Positions 44,563 through 54,915 of a stretch of 64,000 bases of DNA are shown here, piece by piece (within the stretch, counting starts at the first letter, position 1; every line of letters starts with the position of its first letter). Both the position numbers and the translations under genes were made by a program. The notes beneath the pieces were generated by a model, which was not told the origin of the DNA, ran no database searches, and saw only the letters and a program-made list of their open reading frames with translations. Where the stretch lies: positions 6,262,001-6,326,000 of the forward strand of contig JAQOTA010000050.1 in the NCBI GenBank assembly GCA_029532415.1, given 5' to 3'. This DNA comes from Marasmius tenuissimus. Taxonomy: Eukaryota; Basidiomycota; Agaricomycetes; Agaricales; Marasmiaceae.

Positions 44563-47011
44563 ATGGTCGCGTTCAACAAGTTCTTCTCCTCTGTTCTCCT
44601 CGCTGTTCTGTGCGCGACATGCGGCAATGCTGCACCTTGGCCCACCAGCTCCAAGCACTCTACTCACCGTGTACGGAGCCTCGGTAACGGTTTGAAGGTC
44701 GAGTCGTTCCACCCGAGCTCCAACTACAAGGTTCGTCCGCTAAGATCACTGATGAGATCTATGTTCAGGAGCTTACACATCATATCAGACCTACGGACAG
44801 GGCCTCGACCTCCCACCCTCGTTCAGTGAGCCTAGCATCGAAGACAAGACCGTCACCTTCGTCTCGTCGGAGTTGAACATCGACTCCAAGAACATCGAGT
44901 TCAAGTCTGGTTACACGGCTGAAAACGGTGAATCGTTCGGATACGCTAAGCAATTCCAGGTGCGTGCTCGGGTTTATTAGATCAAGCATGATACCGGTAG
45001 CTAATCTGGAATTAGAACGGCATTCCCTTCAACAACGCCGTGGCAAACGTTGCCTTCAAGGACAACAAGGTCGTGGCTTTTGGATCGTCGTTCGTTCCCA
45101 CCAGTACGTCATGGAGTCTTCGCTCATATGCTCATATTAACCCCGGTGATTGAACCTGTCATTCCGTGAATTACCAGACAAGATTGCCGACTCCACTCCC
45201 ACCGTCGATGTCAACACCGTTATCCCGAAAGTTGAAGAGGCACTTCAGGGAAAGAAGAACGAGATCGAGCCCACTCTCGAGTACCTCGTGCAGCAAGACG
45301 AATCGGTTGCCCTCGTGCACGTCTTCCAGGTTCAGAACGAGGAGGTGAACAGCTGGTATGAGGCTTACGTCGATGCCCACACCGGTGAACTCGTCTCAGT
45401 TACCGATTTTGTTGCCGAAGCTTCCGTGAGTACATTTTGGGCTGTTCGTTCACAGGCACATGGTTTAAATAACCTCGTCCACCGGGATAGTACCGGGTTC
45501 TTCCCGCTTGGAAGCAGGACATCAGGGAGGGACTAGAGCTCCTCGTTAACCCCGAGGACCCCAACGCTTCTCCCAACGGATGGCTTACTGGAACGACGAC
45601 CGAGTACGTCCATATTTTTGGTTTTGCAATGCAACTTCTCTAACCATAATATTACAGAGGTAACAACGTCGTTTCTTTCAAGGGGAACCAAACCGCCACT
45701 TCCGCCGCAACCGGCGATGGCCCGACCTTCGACTACACCTACGATGCTACGAAGCCAGCTACCGACGCCAACAATGTCAATGCTGCTCGCGTGAACGGCT
45801 TTCATATCGCCAACACTGTCCATGACGTTCTTTACCTCTACGGCTTCACTGAAGCAGCGTTCAACTTCCAAAACGACAACTTTGGAAAGGGTGGTTTGGG
45901 TAACGACCGGGTCACGATGAGTGTTCAAGATGCCTCGGGAACCAACAACGCCAACTTTGCCACTCCTCCCGAGTATGTCGTGTTCTCTTCTTATCCATCT
46001 TGCTCCTCTCACTGACCTCTTTCTTCTTTATAGTGGCCAGAACGGAAGGTGTAGGATGTACATTTTCACGATCACCAACGTGAGTGGTACATTATCTCGC
46101 TCCAACCATCGACCGCTTATAACTACAAATTGTTAGCCGACCCGTGACGGTGTTATGCAAAACGACATCCCGATTCACGAGCTCACCCACGGTCTGACCA
46201 ACCGAATGACCGGAGGCGGTACTGCTCGTTGCTTGCAGACCACTGAGGCTGGTGGTATGGGCGAAGGCTGGTCTGATTCGGTCGCAGAGTAAGTGATATC
46301 ACCCTTCGTCTCGTTCTTCCCGCTTTACTAATGGTTAAACCAGTTGGTTCGCCCAATCAGACCAGGATCAGATTGTCGATTTCGTTACGGGTAGCTGGGT
46401 GCTCAACAACACTGCTGGAGTTCGCTCGAAGCCTTATTCGACGTCCGCCACTACGAACCCTCAGAGGTACTCGACGATTGCTACATTAAACGAGGTTCAT
46501 GGTGAGGATCGCTCTTGTTCCAGTGTTCCAACAAGTTCTGACTCGCTTTCTGTATAGCTATCGGAGAGGTACGATGATTGTCTACCCAATAAGAAGTCTC
46601 ATACTGAATGCTAAATTCTCCTCTCGTTTTCCTTCTCTTTATGATAGGTCTGGTGAGTACCTCATGTCCTCCTCCCAATGACTCCATTCGCTCATCCTCC
46701 ATACCAGGGCCAACATGCTTCACAACGTCCTCGCTGAGCTCGTCTCCGCCAATGGCGCCTCCAGCACCGCCCGTACCGACGCCTCCGGCACGGCTGGAAA
46801 CGTCGTATTCCTCAACCTCCTCGTCAAGGCCCTCGCTCTCCAGCCCTGCAACCCCACTCTCCCCACTGCTCGTGATGCCATCATCCAGGCTGACCAGAAC
46901 CAGTACGCTGGCGCTCACAGATGTTTGTTGTGGAGGACCTTCGCGAGCAGGGGTCTTGGTGTCGGTGCTGCGGGATTCCGTGACTCGACTGCTATTCCCG
47001 ATGATTGTTAA
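44563..47011 (+). CDS. M36 fungalysin extracellular metallopeptidase (copy 5)
   Basis: Secreted zinc protease of 592 aa. Exons: 44563-44730, 44789-44959, 45016-45103, 45178-45425, 45491-45603, 45658-45972, 46034-46079, 46137-46288, 46344-46501, 46558-46568, 46648-46652, 46708-47011. Signal peptide residues 1-24 end in NAA. HELTH is at residues 397-401 and the Glu ligand at 426. VHAIGEVWAN is formed across the 11-nt and 5-nt exons. It is nearest to copies 1 and 2 (113-nt exon 5, identical exon lengths to copy 2 through exon 11) although it lies more than 30 kb from them. No lesion was found. Fungalysins are made as inactive precursors and need removal of the propeptide (about residues 25-230) outside the cell. 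Confidence 0.95.
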
Positions 47012-47702
47012 AATGCTATGAATGCAAGTTATTACTGTCGGTTGGAGGAGGGATTTTATCTCGGACCAAGTACGTACTTAATACTTATGACTGGCAGGAC
47101 AAGTAAAGAATGTATGTAGAACGACGGCTCGGTGTATAATAGATAACCACTGTCCATATGAATGCTCAACGCAATTTCGAGTTATATCGTTGATCGGGAT
47201 TGCAATGGTTGATGAGGCGGGGGCAAGGGCGAGGGTGGTGGATTCCAGCTGTATGAGAACCGCCACTCTAAGTTTGGATCGTGCCAACACATATATCCCT
47301 TGTGTAAAACGTGTATACCAAGGTGTATCAACAGCACGAACAAGATGTCATCAGGAAGCCGGTGCTACAGGCTACATCACGCATCATGTTGATGTCTGAA
47401 GGAAACGTTCATGCATGGAATGCCATATGGGAGAGGGCTCCAGACTCACTAATATGAAATGGTGACTGAGTTTCTTCACTCGCGGAATAAATCATTATAC
47501 ATACATACGTCTGGCCCCCAGGGCCAAATTAAATATTAAATACAGAATCTTCTGCTGCGTACTCGAGCCTTGCACTGAACACCAGGTTGCGCGCAAGAAC
47601 CACGAATATAGTCTTCCGAAAACACTATACGTACCGCTAGGTAGGACCGTGACACATAGCCATGACTGAGAACTCCTTCGCAGCTTTAGTATCCGCATCG
47701 CC
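47012..47702. other. Intergenic, convergent
   Basis: About 700 bp, A/T-rich toward the right end; no gene or repeat recognised. Confidence 0.5.
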
Positions 47703-48599
47703 CTAATCGTCCTCCGTGATCCATTGGCGAACCCACCGAGCAAGCACCGCAGCCTCGTGTCGGTTTGCTTCGACCGTTTGATGGTATGAAGCATCAATGA
47801 GTCCCACGTTGATCCAACGTTGCGCCTGGAAATGACTATGACTGATATCGGGGTTATTGTCCAAGAACTCTCGTGCGCGTTCTCTGCCCTGTCTAATCAG
47901 CCAGACGGGGAACCAGCTTTGCTGATGAGAGGTCAAAGTATGTTGTCCGTTCTCTACTACGGTTAGTAGGGCCTGAATATCGACAATATCTGTTGGCGTT
48001 TTCTCCCGAATCCAGTGTTTCGAAGACAGGCGATGGTCGTGCCATCCTTTGAGTTTCATGATGAGTAAGGCAAGAGGAGGCACAAGCCAGAACCCATGCT
48101 CGTGGCCTCTCCATCTAAACACAGTTCGCCGCACGAGGGACTGCACGGGTACCTGTGGTACCCTGAAGTCCTTGATATCGAACGGAACAACGTCGACCTT
48201 GATCGAGTGCGTAAAGTCGGGTGCCTGAGGGTCGTCTGAAAACGAGAACCAGAACGGTGTATACTTCGCACCTGGGCTCTTGGCTCTAACACGGTAAAAC
48301 CGTGAATCCTCCCTCTGAATGGCAATCTTCACCTGCTCTGCATTGATCTTTTGGGCAGTCGGTGAAGTTGAGAAAACCACAAGGTCGATATCTCTTGGTT
48401 TCCGATGGTCAGGACAGGTGAAGTACACTGCTGCGCTGCCAAAGAGGTAGCATTGGTACCCTGCTTCCTCTACAGCGCATGAAGTGGCATAACTGACTTG
48501 GAGGAGCTCATAGCGAGTAAAAGGAGTATCTGAGCGGGGACGCTTATTGAATGGGGGTGCTAAACCAGCAGCTAAAGGAATTCTTGACATAGAAGGCAT
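47703..48599 (-). CDS. Nucleotidyltransferase-like protein (family member N)
   Basis: Intronless gene of 298 aa, function unknown. CYLFGSAAVYF gives Gly54-Ser55, KPRDIDLVVF gives D-I-D at residues 70-72 (spacing 14, close to the classic nucleotidyltransferase pattern), and HSIKVDVVPF gives a third Asp at 136. WLVPPLALLIMKLKGWHDH and the C-terminal RWINVGLIDASYH follow. The R-x-x-D-I-D arrangement recalls the AbiEii-like nucleotidyltransferase group, but that is a resemblance by eye only. It groups with the broken copy at 59000-59980, with which it shares an N-terminal PPxN-RP-DxPF segment. Unlike the tandem members at 37018-40029 it has no intron before D-x-D. All acidic positions are kept, so activity is plausible. 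Confidence 0.8.
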   Translation of the reverse strand: MPSMSRIPLAAGLAPPFNKRPRSDTPFTRYELLQVSYATSCAVEEAGYQCYLFGSAAVYFTCPDHRKPRDIDLVVFSTSPTAQKINAEQVKIAIQREDSRFYRVRAKSPGAKYTPFWFSFSDDPQAPDFTHSIKVDVVPFDIKDFRVPQVPVQSLVRRTVFRWRGHEHGFWLVPPLALLIMKLKGWHDHRLSSKHWIREKTPTDIVDIQALLTVVENGQHTLTSHQQSWFPVWLIRQGRERAREFLDNNPDISHSHFQAQRWINVGLIDASYHQTVEANRHEAAVLARWVRQWITEDD

Positions 48600-49012
48600 G
48601 ATGATGGGGGGAATTAGAAAGGCGCACTGGCTCAGAATTATGCAGATAAATGGTTGTCGCTCCGAAATTCAATGTCCGACTTCGCTTTGGCCATGACCAA
48701 AGCGGCGCCGTCTGCGGCAGCTCGGGTATCTCCGAGATGATCACGGCTTGAGAACGCGTGATAACTTTGAAAACGTTTCTTGGTCCGCTACCACCGCCAT
48801 CCCTGCAGTACTTTGGCATCCTCATATCGACATTATTCTTTCTCTATACTTCGCTCTTATGGCCCAACATATCTACAGGCTAACCTTGAAGTTTCTTAGA
48901 AGACCTTTTCTTTTGGCAGCGCCCATGTCCTGATCGGGTCCATGGACTTTTGAATTCAGGTGAGAGAGATCTCAGGGTCACGGTCACCACCGCTATTTGC
49001 TCATCGTCGACG
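48600..49012. other. Intergenic, divergent
   Basis: About 400 bp shared promoter region of the divergent genes to either side; no distinct element was identified. Confidence 0.45.
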
Positions 49013-51062
49013 ATGTCCAACAGCATTGCCGTCGTCGCTCCTCCAGGCAAACGGCGTGGAGGAGCGGCTTTAAATACGGGAGCTAAAGGCAAACCTCTCC
49101 CAGGCGGAGTTTTTCAACCTGGCTTACTCTCGGCCAGTAACACCTCTAAACGTGCGCAGCGGAAGACCCAACTCTCTGTCAACACCAATCTCTCTTCGTA
49201 TGACAGAAAGGACCCATTTCAGGCCTTCAACGTCCTATTGAAGCTCATTGGGTCGTTGTCTTCACGCATTGGTGGCTGCCAGTACAAACTCTCCCCAGAA
49301 GAACACAAACTTTCCCTTCACCTCCTGGGAATTGTCGAGCCCTTCATTGGGTCATCGGCACCCTCTCGTCGCACCTTAATTACACGTCAACCCACCGAAA
49401 TCCTTGATTCTATCGTCTTTCACGTCGAATCGCGCGATGACTTGCGGAATCTTGCCTTATCGTGCCATCGTATGCACAGCATTGTCGCTCCCCGTCACAT
49501 CGAGTACCGCGTCATTCGTTCCAAAGTCAGTTCTATATCCTTATGGAACCACCTCATCGTCAACCGTTCCCTGGCGAAGAACGTCAGGAGGCTCGAAGTC
49601 ATGGACGAGAGGTCGGCTGAATGCGAGATTGTGCCCAGTGGGATCACAGTCAGCGATACGGACCTGGAATCGACGGACGACGAGATTGGGATTGGAGGGA
49701 TACATTCGAAACAGGAGAAATTCTTAGTGGGCGCTTTGAACCGAATGACGCATTTGGCTCAGTTCGTTTGGAACTCTAATCATTCGCCCATCTCGGTCGA
49801 CAGGATATGGCCTGCGCTGTTGAACCGACCGAGTTTGAGGGATGTCGAGATCAACGATAACCTGGTGTTCTCGCCGCTGAAAGACGAGGAGGAGGATTCA
49901 GACGAAGAAAGTTCTGGCGAAAAGTTGAAGACGGGGAAACAGGGCAAAGTGGTACGTGCAACCTGTTGTAGTTGGTTCCAGACTCTAACTCGGCTTCTTG
50001 AGTAGCTTCCAGCCGTCAAGACCGTCGCTCTCCGCTCAACGAGGCATACGTACGGCTCCAGCAAGCATCCCGAGCTGACCAGAGCCAAAGGTCTCTTGAA
50101 CAGCTGTCCCAACCTAGAGGTAGGTCACACTATGTTAACCCTTCTACTACTCCTTACTGAAGCATTTCGTTGTAATCTTCCAGGCGCTCGAGATCAGCTA
50201 CACCCCCACGCGTTCTCAATCTACCCATCTCGGACTAGTTGGTGCCGTTCTACCAGCTGACGACTTCCTCCTTGTCGGACGCTGGCCACAACTTCGATCA
50301 TTGTCGCTTACCAACCTTCGTTGCGCATCTCTCATTGGTTCTTTTGACCTCTTCATCCTCGCACACCTCAACCTGGAGGTACTGCACCTGGACATGGTTC
50401 CTCGTACTAGGGCGGTCTTCCCTCCGAACTCGTTGCCGAGGCTCAAAGAAATCAAAGCCTGCAAAGAGGTCGTTGGCGCAATCTTGGAGTGTCCTCTTGA
50501 TGGTGACGAGGATGCCGAGAAAAGACCAATCGAGGTCATCAAAGGCGTATGCCTCTCTCGTACCACGGCTACCTTCAATGCCAACGTTCATTTCCTCGAC
50601 CGACTCAAAAGGTTCGGGAGCGATACGGTCAAACGTATTGAGCTCGTTGGGTGGAACGAGATGGAGGATATCAAGCGTCTGGTTGATAGCGCTCCGAAGC
50701 TTGTTTGGCTCGACGTCGGGAAGAGGAAGAATCCCGGTGCCTGCTCAGTTACGGGCACGTACGCATCCGTTCCCTCCACCACCGCACACGCCCTCGACTG
50801 GGCGACCGTTCTTTGTGGGCTGCCCGAATTGACGACATTCCATGGTGTCAAGTTCTTCTACGAAGCCTCGATTACAAGTACGAGTCCGGCGGATAGGTCC
50901 AAAGTTCGGAAGAACGACGAGAATGCTAGTGTGTTGGCGTGGAAGTGTCCTAAGTTGAGGAGGCTGGATTATTGGGACGATTCTCCGGGTATTGGAAAGG
51001 TTGTGGTGCTCGTGAAAGAGGGCAGAGATGTTAAGTGGGAGGTCAGGAGGGTTAAGGTTTGA
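49013..51062 (+). CDS. F-box-like protein with C-terminal leucine-rich region
   Basis: Three exons, 49013-49951, 50006-50119 and 50184-51062, give 643 aa. The start at 49013 (MSNSIAVVAPP) was preferred; an in-frame ATG at 48950 would add 21 residues. Residues about 1-60 are basic and Gly/Pro-rich. Around residues 125-170, RQPTEILDSIVFHVESRDDLRNLALSCHRMHSIV fits a degenerate F-box. An acidic stretch (LKDEEEDSDEESSGEK) closes exon 1. Exons 2-3 contain leucine-rich repeat-like units: HLGLVGAVLP, LRSLSLTNLRC, LNLEVLHLDMVP, LPRLKEIKACK, KLVWLDVGKR. It is probably an SCF ubiquitin-ligase adaptor with unknown substrate, and it is unrelated in detail to the F-box gene at 19239-21407. Confidence 0.8.
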
Positions 51063-51667
51063 ATTCTCGTCATGTAGTAAATGGATATGGACATCACAGG
51101 CTGCAGCGCTTGGATTCGGAATGACAGGTGCCACTTGTTCTCCTACGGACCGACATATATACCTATTCATCTATACCTATGCTCATTGGTACATAAAACT
51201 GGCAGTGTCTCTGTACGTATTGTAAGTACAATGTATCTATGCTCTTATGCTTTCCCCCTACTCAATCGTCTCATCAACCAGGCAACCGCTCAGCGAGACC
51301 AGCCAAAGACTCACAGTGTTAACGCTCAATAAGCGCTGGTTCTAGTCACTGGGCCGACATGCGCCTGTTTTTGGTCTTGGTACGAGGATAGGGAAGGCGG
51401 TCTCCTTGATAGACCGTAATTACCATTTGATGCTACATATATGTAAATTCTTGTCGGATACATGTCATCAATACTTTAATTGTCTCTGCGATACTAGGAA
51501 AGGGGAGTAAAGTAAATTAGTACGGTAAGCTATTAGGTAGGTTTGAATTTTGGATATTTCGGAACGTGGAGCAAGATGCAGCGCGGGGTCAATTCCTCTC
51601 GAGTCTTTCCCGCTGTCGTAGTGAAGCTGTTACGGCCAAGAGACCGCACGAGTGGGGCAGTATGTTA
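51063..51667. other. Intergenic, convergent
   Basis: About 600 bp, rich in TATA/ATAC-type sequence; no gene recognised. Confidence 0.5.
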
Positions 51668-53792
51668 TCAACTGCGACGCTGTATTCGAATATCAAAGGG
51701 CTTGATGTGACTATGGTAAATTGAAGACGGAGATGTTAGCTTTTTACCGCTATCAAGCACGCATCAAACACGGCAACTAACCTTGTAATCCCGGGCGTGA
51801 ATTCAACTACCGGCTTCATGGGTGTGGCGGGAGGTAGTCGAATCTCAGCACTGGCTAGGATTCGGGCCATGCACAGCAAGAGTGAGGTCTCGGCAAACTG
51901 AATGCCTGGAATCATAGAACGAGTCAGTACAATAATAAAGATGGTACGGCTACTATACCCCACTGGGGGAGCGCTAACCTGGGCAGGAACGCCTCCCAAA
52001 GCCAAATGCGAATATGGTGGGATCTGGATTGATGGTGTCTACTCGTTTCCGCCTCGAGGACGATTGAGGCTGGGTACCGTTGCCCCGCATGAAACGGTCT
52101 GGATCGAATTCGGTTGGGTTCGGATATAACGCTGGATCGTGCATAATTGCCCTGGAGATCAAGACGTCAGTCAGCCACCTGGTACTTATTTACGGGTACC
52201 CCCTAAGTCGAAAGACACGGGAAAGTGACACGGACAGCATGACACTTACCACACATTGGCGATCACGGTCGCATCTTTCGGTATCCTAAAACCTTGGTAC
52301 TCGTCCTCACGGATCACCTTGTGCGGTAGTGCTGTGCGAGAAAAAACAAAGGTATCAAAACGTGGCCCAGGGGTACGACGGCCTAAGGCGCTCTTACCGA
52401 TGTTTGCCACAGGCGCGTATCGCAATACCTCCTTCAAGATGGCGTGGAGGTAAGGAAGCCGCTTTAACTCCGAAATTTCGGGAAGGCGTGCTCCATTGGA
52501 TGCCACTACTTCGTCTATCTCAACCTGTGCTCTCTTTTGAGCATCGGGATACAATGCCATGAGAAGGATGAATGAGATCATCGCGGATATTGTCTTGAAG
52601 TAGAGGAGTTCAGAGTTTATTTCACAAGATGTAAGATTGACAGACTGACCGTATCCGTTGCACCGACGTAAAGAGCCCCAGCGCACCATTTGATCAGATC
52701 ATCTTCAGCCTCGGTGACCGGTTTTTCCCCTTCGGGCTGAAGGAGCTTGGAAGTGAAGGATTCGGTAAAGTCACTGGACCTCTAGAAACAGGGGTCGAGT
52801 TGTATCAACAGGAATAGCAGAGGAGCACTGGCAAGGTTACCCACCATTTGAGCTTTAACCCACTGGTGTGGTTCATCGGAAAGCGATTCCAGGCGACGCT
52901 TCCATTTCTCTGCCTGACGTCGGAAACCAGCAAAGGGAAACCAAGATGGAAGATACCGCACTACCCACACGCCAAAGTTGTCAGCAACTATAGCTTGTTG
53001 GAGGGACATAGCGTGCTGTACTCACAGCTGGGATAATAGTCAACTAGCCACCGTCCAGGAGCCATAGCCAACCCGGAGATCTTGGCGCATTCCTCTGCGA
53101 CATCGATAAAGTGGTCTTTCCCAGAGGTCACCTCATAGCCATATGCTATTTTCATGATCACGGCCACAGAGTTTCTAATCAGGGTGGCGTTTAGTAGCTG
53201 TATTATGGCATGATGAGTTATTTTTACCTTCGTATGTGGGAGATAAAGTCTGACGGGTTTGACGTTATTGCGTCGACCATCTTTTCAGATTCGTCCAGCA
53301 AAACACGGTGTGTCTGTGGTATCGCCTGGCTACCTAGACGCGTCTGAAGTAGCCTTCGATACTGTGCATGTCGTGGGTTGGTAGCCGAGATGTTGAAGAC
53401 CGCCTTCTCTCGAGCACAGAGCTCGAAGAACATCCATGCCTTAGGACGATCGGAATACATCGCGGCGCGCTTGTCCAGTAGATCGTGAACAGATTGATAG
53501 TCGTTCAACACAACATAATCCTTGTTGTATACCCGGAAATAGAGGACGTTTGCTGATGAAATTATTAGCAAAAGAACTACACGAAAGAAAGCTTCCAGGT
53601 CTTACTTCGAAACTCTGCCGCCCATTGGGCATACTTCCGCCACGGAGAAGAAGGAATTTGATCCCTCACTCCAGTAAAAAATCGTCCTTTTGGGCCGGGA
53701 GGTAACGGTAAACACGACGACCTCCCTCTTCGCCACCGTATGGCGGTGACTACGAGCAAAAGTAGAGTCAGAATCGTCAGAAAGAAAGCCAT
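51668..53792 (-). CDS. Cytochrome P450 monooxygenase (CYP64/CYP620-like type)
   Basis: Membrane-anchored heme monooxygenase of 508 aa; the family comparison (O-methylsterigmatocystin-oxidoreductase-like group) is by eye. Ten exons: 53606-53792, 53228-53552, 53026-53174, 52845-52960, 52650-52781, 52398-52593, 52250-52331, 51979-52151, 51782-51905, 51668-51710. Signatures in order: N-terminal anchor MAFFLTILTLLLLVV with the hinge LPLPPGPKG; I-helix YVGATDTT; ExxR in KEVLRYAP; DPDRF; heme loop FGFGRRSCPG with the Cys ligand; C-terminal ITSHIKPFDIRIQRRS. The last exon was placed at 51710 because it restores the family's SHxKPF ending. The start at 53792 sits about 35 bp from TATATATA at 53827-53834. 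It is not closely related to the P450 pair at 3759-5935 and 60905-63075, whose hinge and heme loop differ. No lesion was seen; substrate unknown. Confidence 0.9.
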
Positions 53793-53826
53793 GGGCAAAA
53801 AGATCGGGGACCTACATCCCCCCACC

Positions 53827-53834
53827 TATATATA
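53827..53834 (-). promoter_or_regulatory. TATA box of the P450 gene at 51668-53792
   Basis: TATATATA, about 35 bp upstream of the chosen start codon; it supports that start over an ATG 11 codons further upstream. Confidence 0.45.
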
Positions 53835-54915
53835 CTGACGACTCCCGCGCATAGTGAACCAGAGAATGGATTGAAAATATTTGATGACTCGGGCTGCACC
53901 CTGAAACGAACCGCGATTCCGAATTTCCTGTAGAAGCAGAATGATGTTGTTCCCAGCCAGCCGCACAATTTTTAGTCTCAAATAACCGACGTATAGCCAC
54001 GGGCGTCGAGTCCCGTTTTCCAAATGTAGATCGTTTTCACTTCAATACCAAAATCATATGTCCTCCCTGAATTTCGGGGAACCTTCCAGTCGGGGGATGT
54101 CAACCGTTGAACCGTCTGAAATATCGCCGTCTTCGCCATTTCGTTGAAAATGACGAGTGCCAAAAGACCCAGAGGGTAGATATCCGGCGATCTAAGTTTA
54201 TCTGTTTGAGCGGCGTGTGATAACTACAAAAGCTGTGGTAGACTAGGTCAGCTGTGGCTCAAGGGACAGGTTCATAATGAGCGGTCAAGATCGTACCGTC
54301 TGTTGTTATGAAAGAATGCTGGGAGTATCTATGATACTTATCATACACTGCGCCAAGTCAAAACGCCCAAATCCGGGCATCCCGGGGTAGCGCATAAGAT
54401 TCGGACGATGGAAAAAAATACGTTTGGCTCGTGTCTGGTTCTTCACGTTTGCATCCGTTGCTCCCCGCCATCATTTTCATTTCGGAATTCGCCCAGAGTC
54501 TGGAGTCAGGAATCACAGGTGGCAAGGGAAGTCGAATACATAGTAGGTAGTCTCTATGACTTGCCTGTCATTCAGTCATTTCGCAGATGGGGATGATAGA
54601 GATAGGTATGAGAGATAGATGTAAAGGGACACTCGCTGGTAATACAATTTCTGACAATAATAGGCCATTTTCGAGGGTCTCGTGCACGCCGGACCGCATG
54701 CGTGTTCTCGCTGCCGCCGTCGGGTGCGAGGTTTGACCAGAAAGGTTTGTGGGCGCTAACACCCGGCCCCTTTCGTCCTCCGGACCGTCCATCGGCGAGA
54801 AAAACGGCCGTTTTCATCGAGGGGACGTGGTGCCTGTTACATAGGTGATCATTAATCAAAAAATGAAAGGGAGGTCGAAATCGCGGCTGATACATACCGT
54901 AGACACAGAAGCAGC
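53835..54915. other. Intergenic
   Basis: About 1.1 kb between the 3' end of the kelch gene and the P450 promoter. Short minus-strand frames (53826-54163, 54568-54895) show no domain. Confidence 0.5.
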
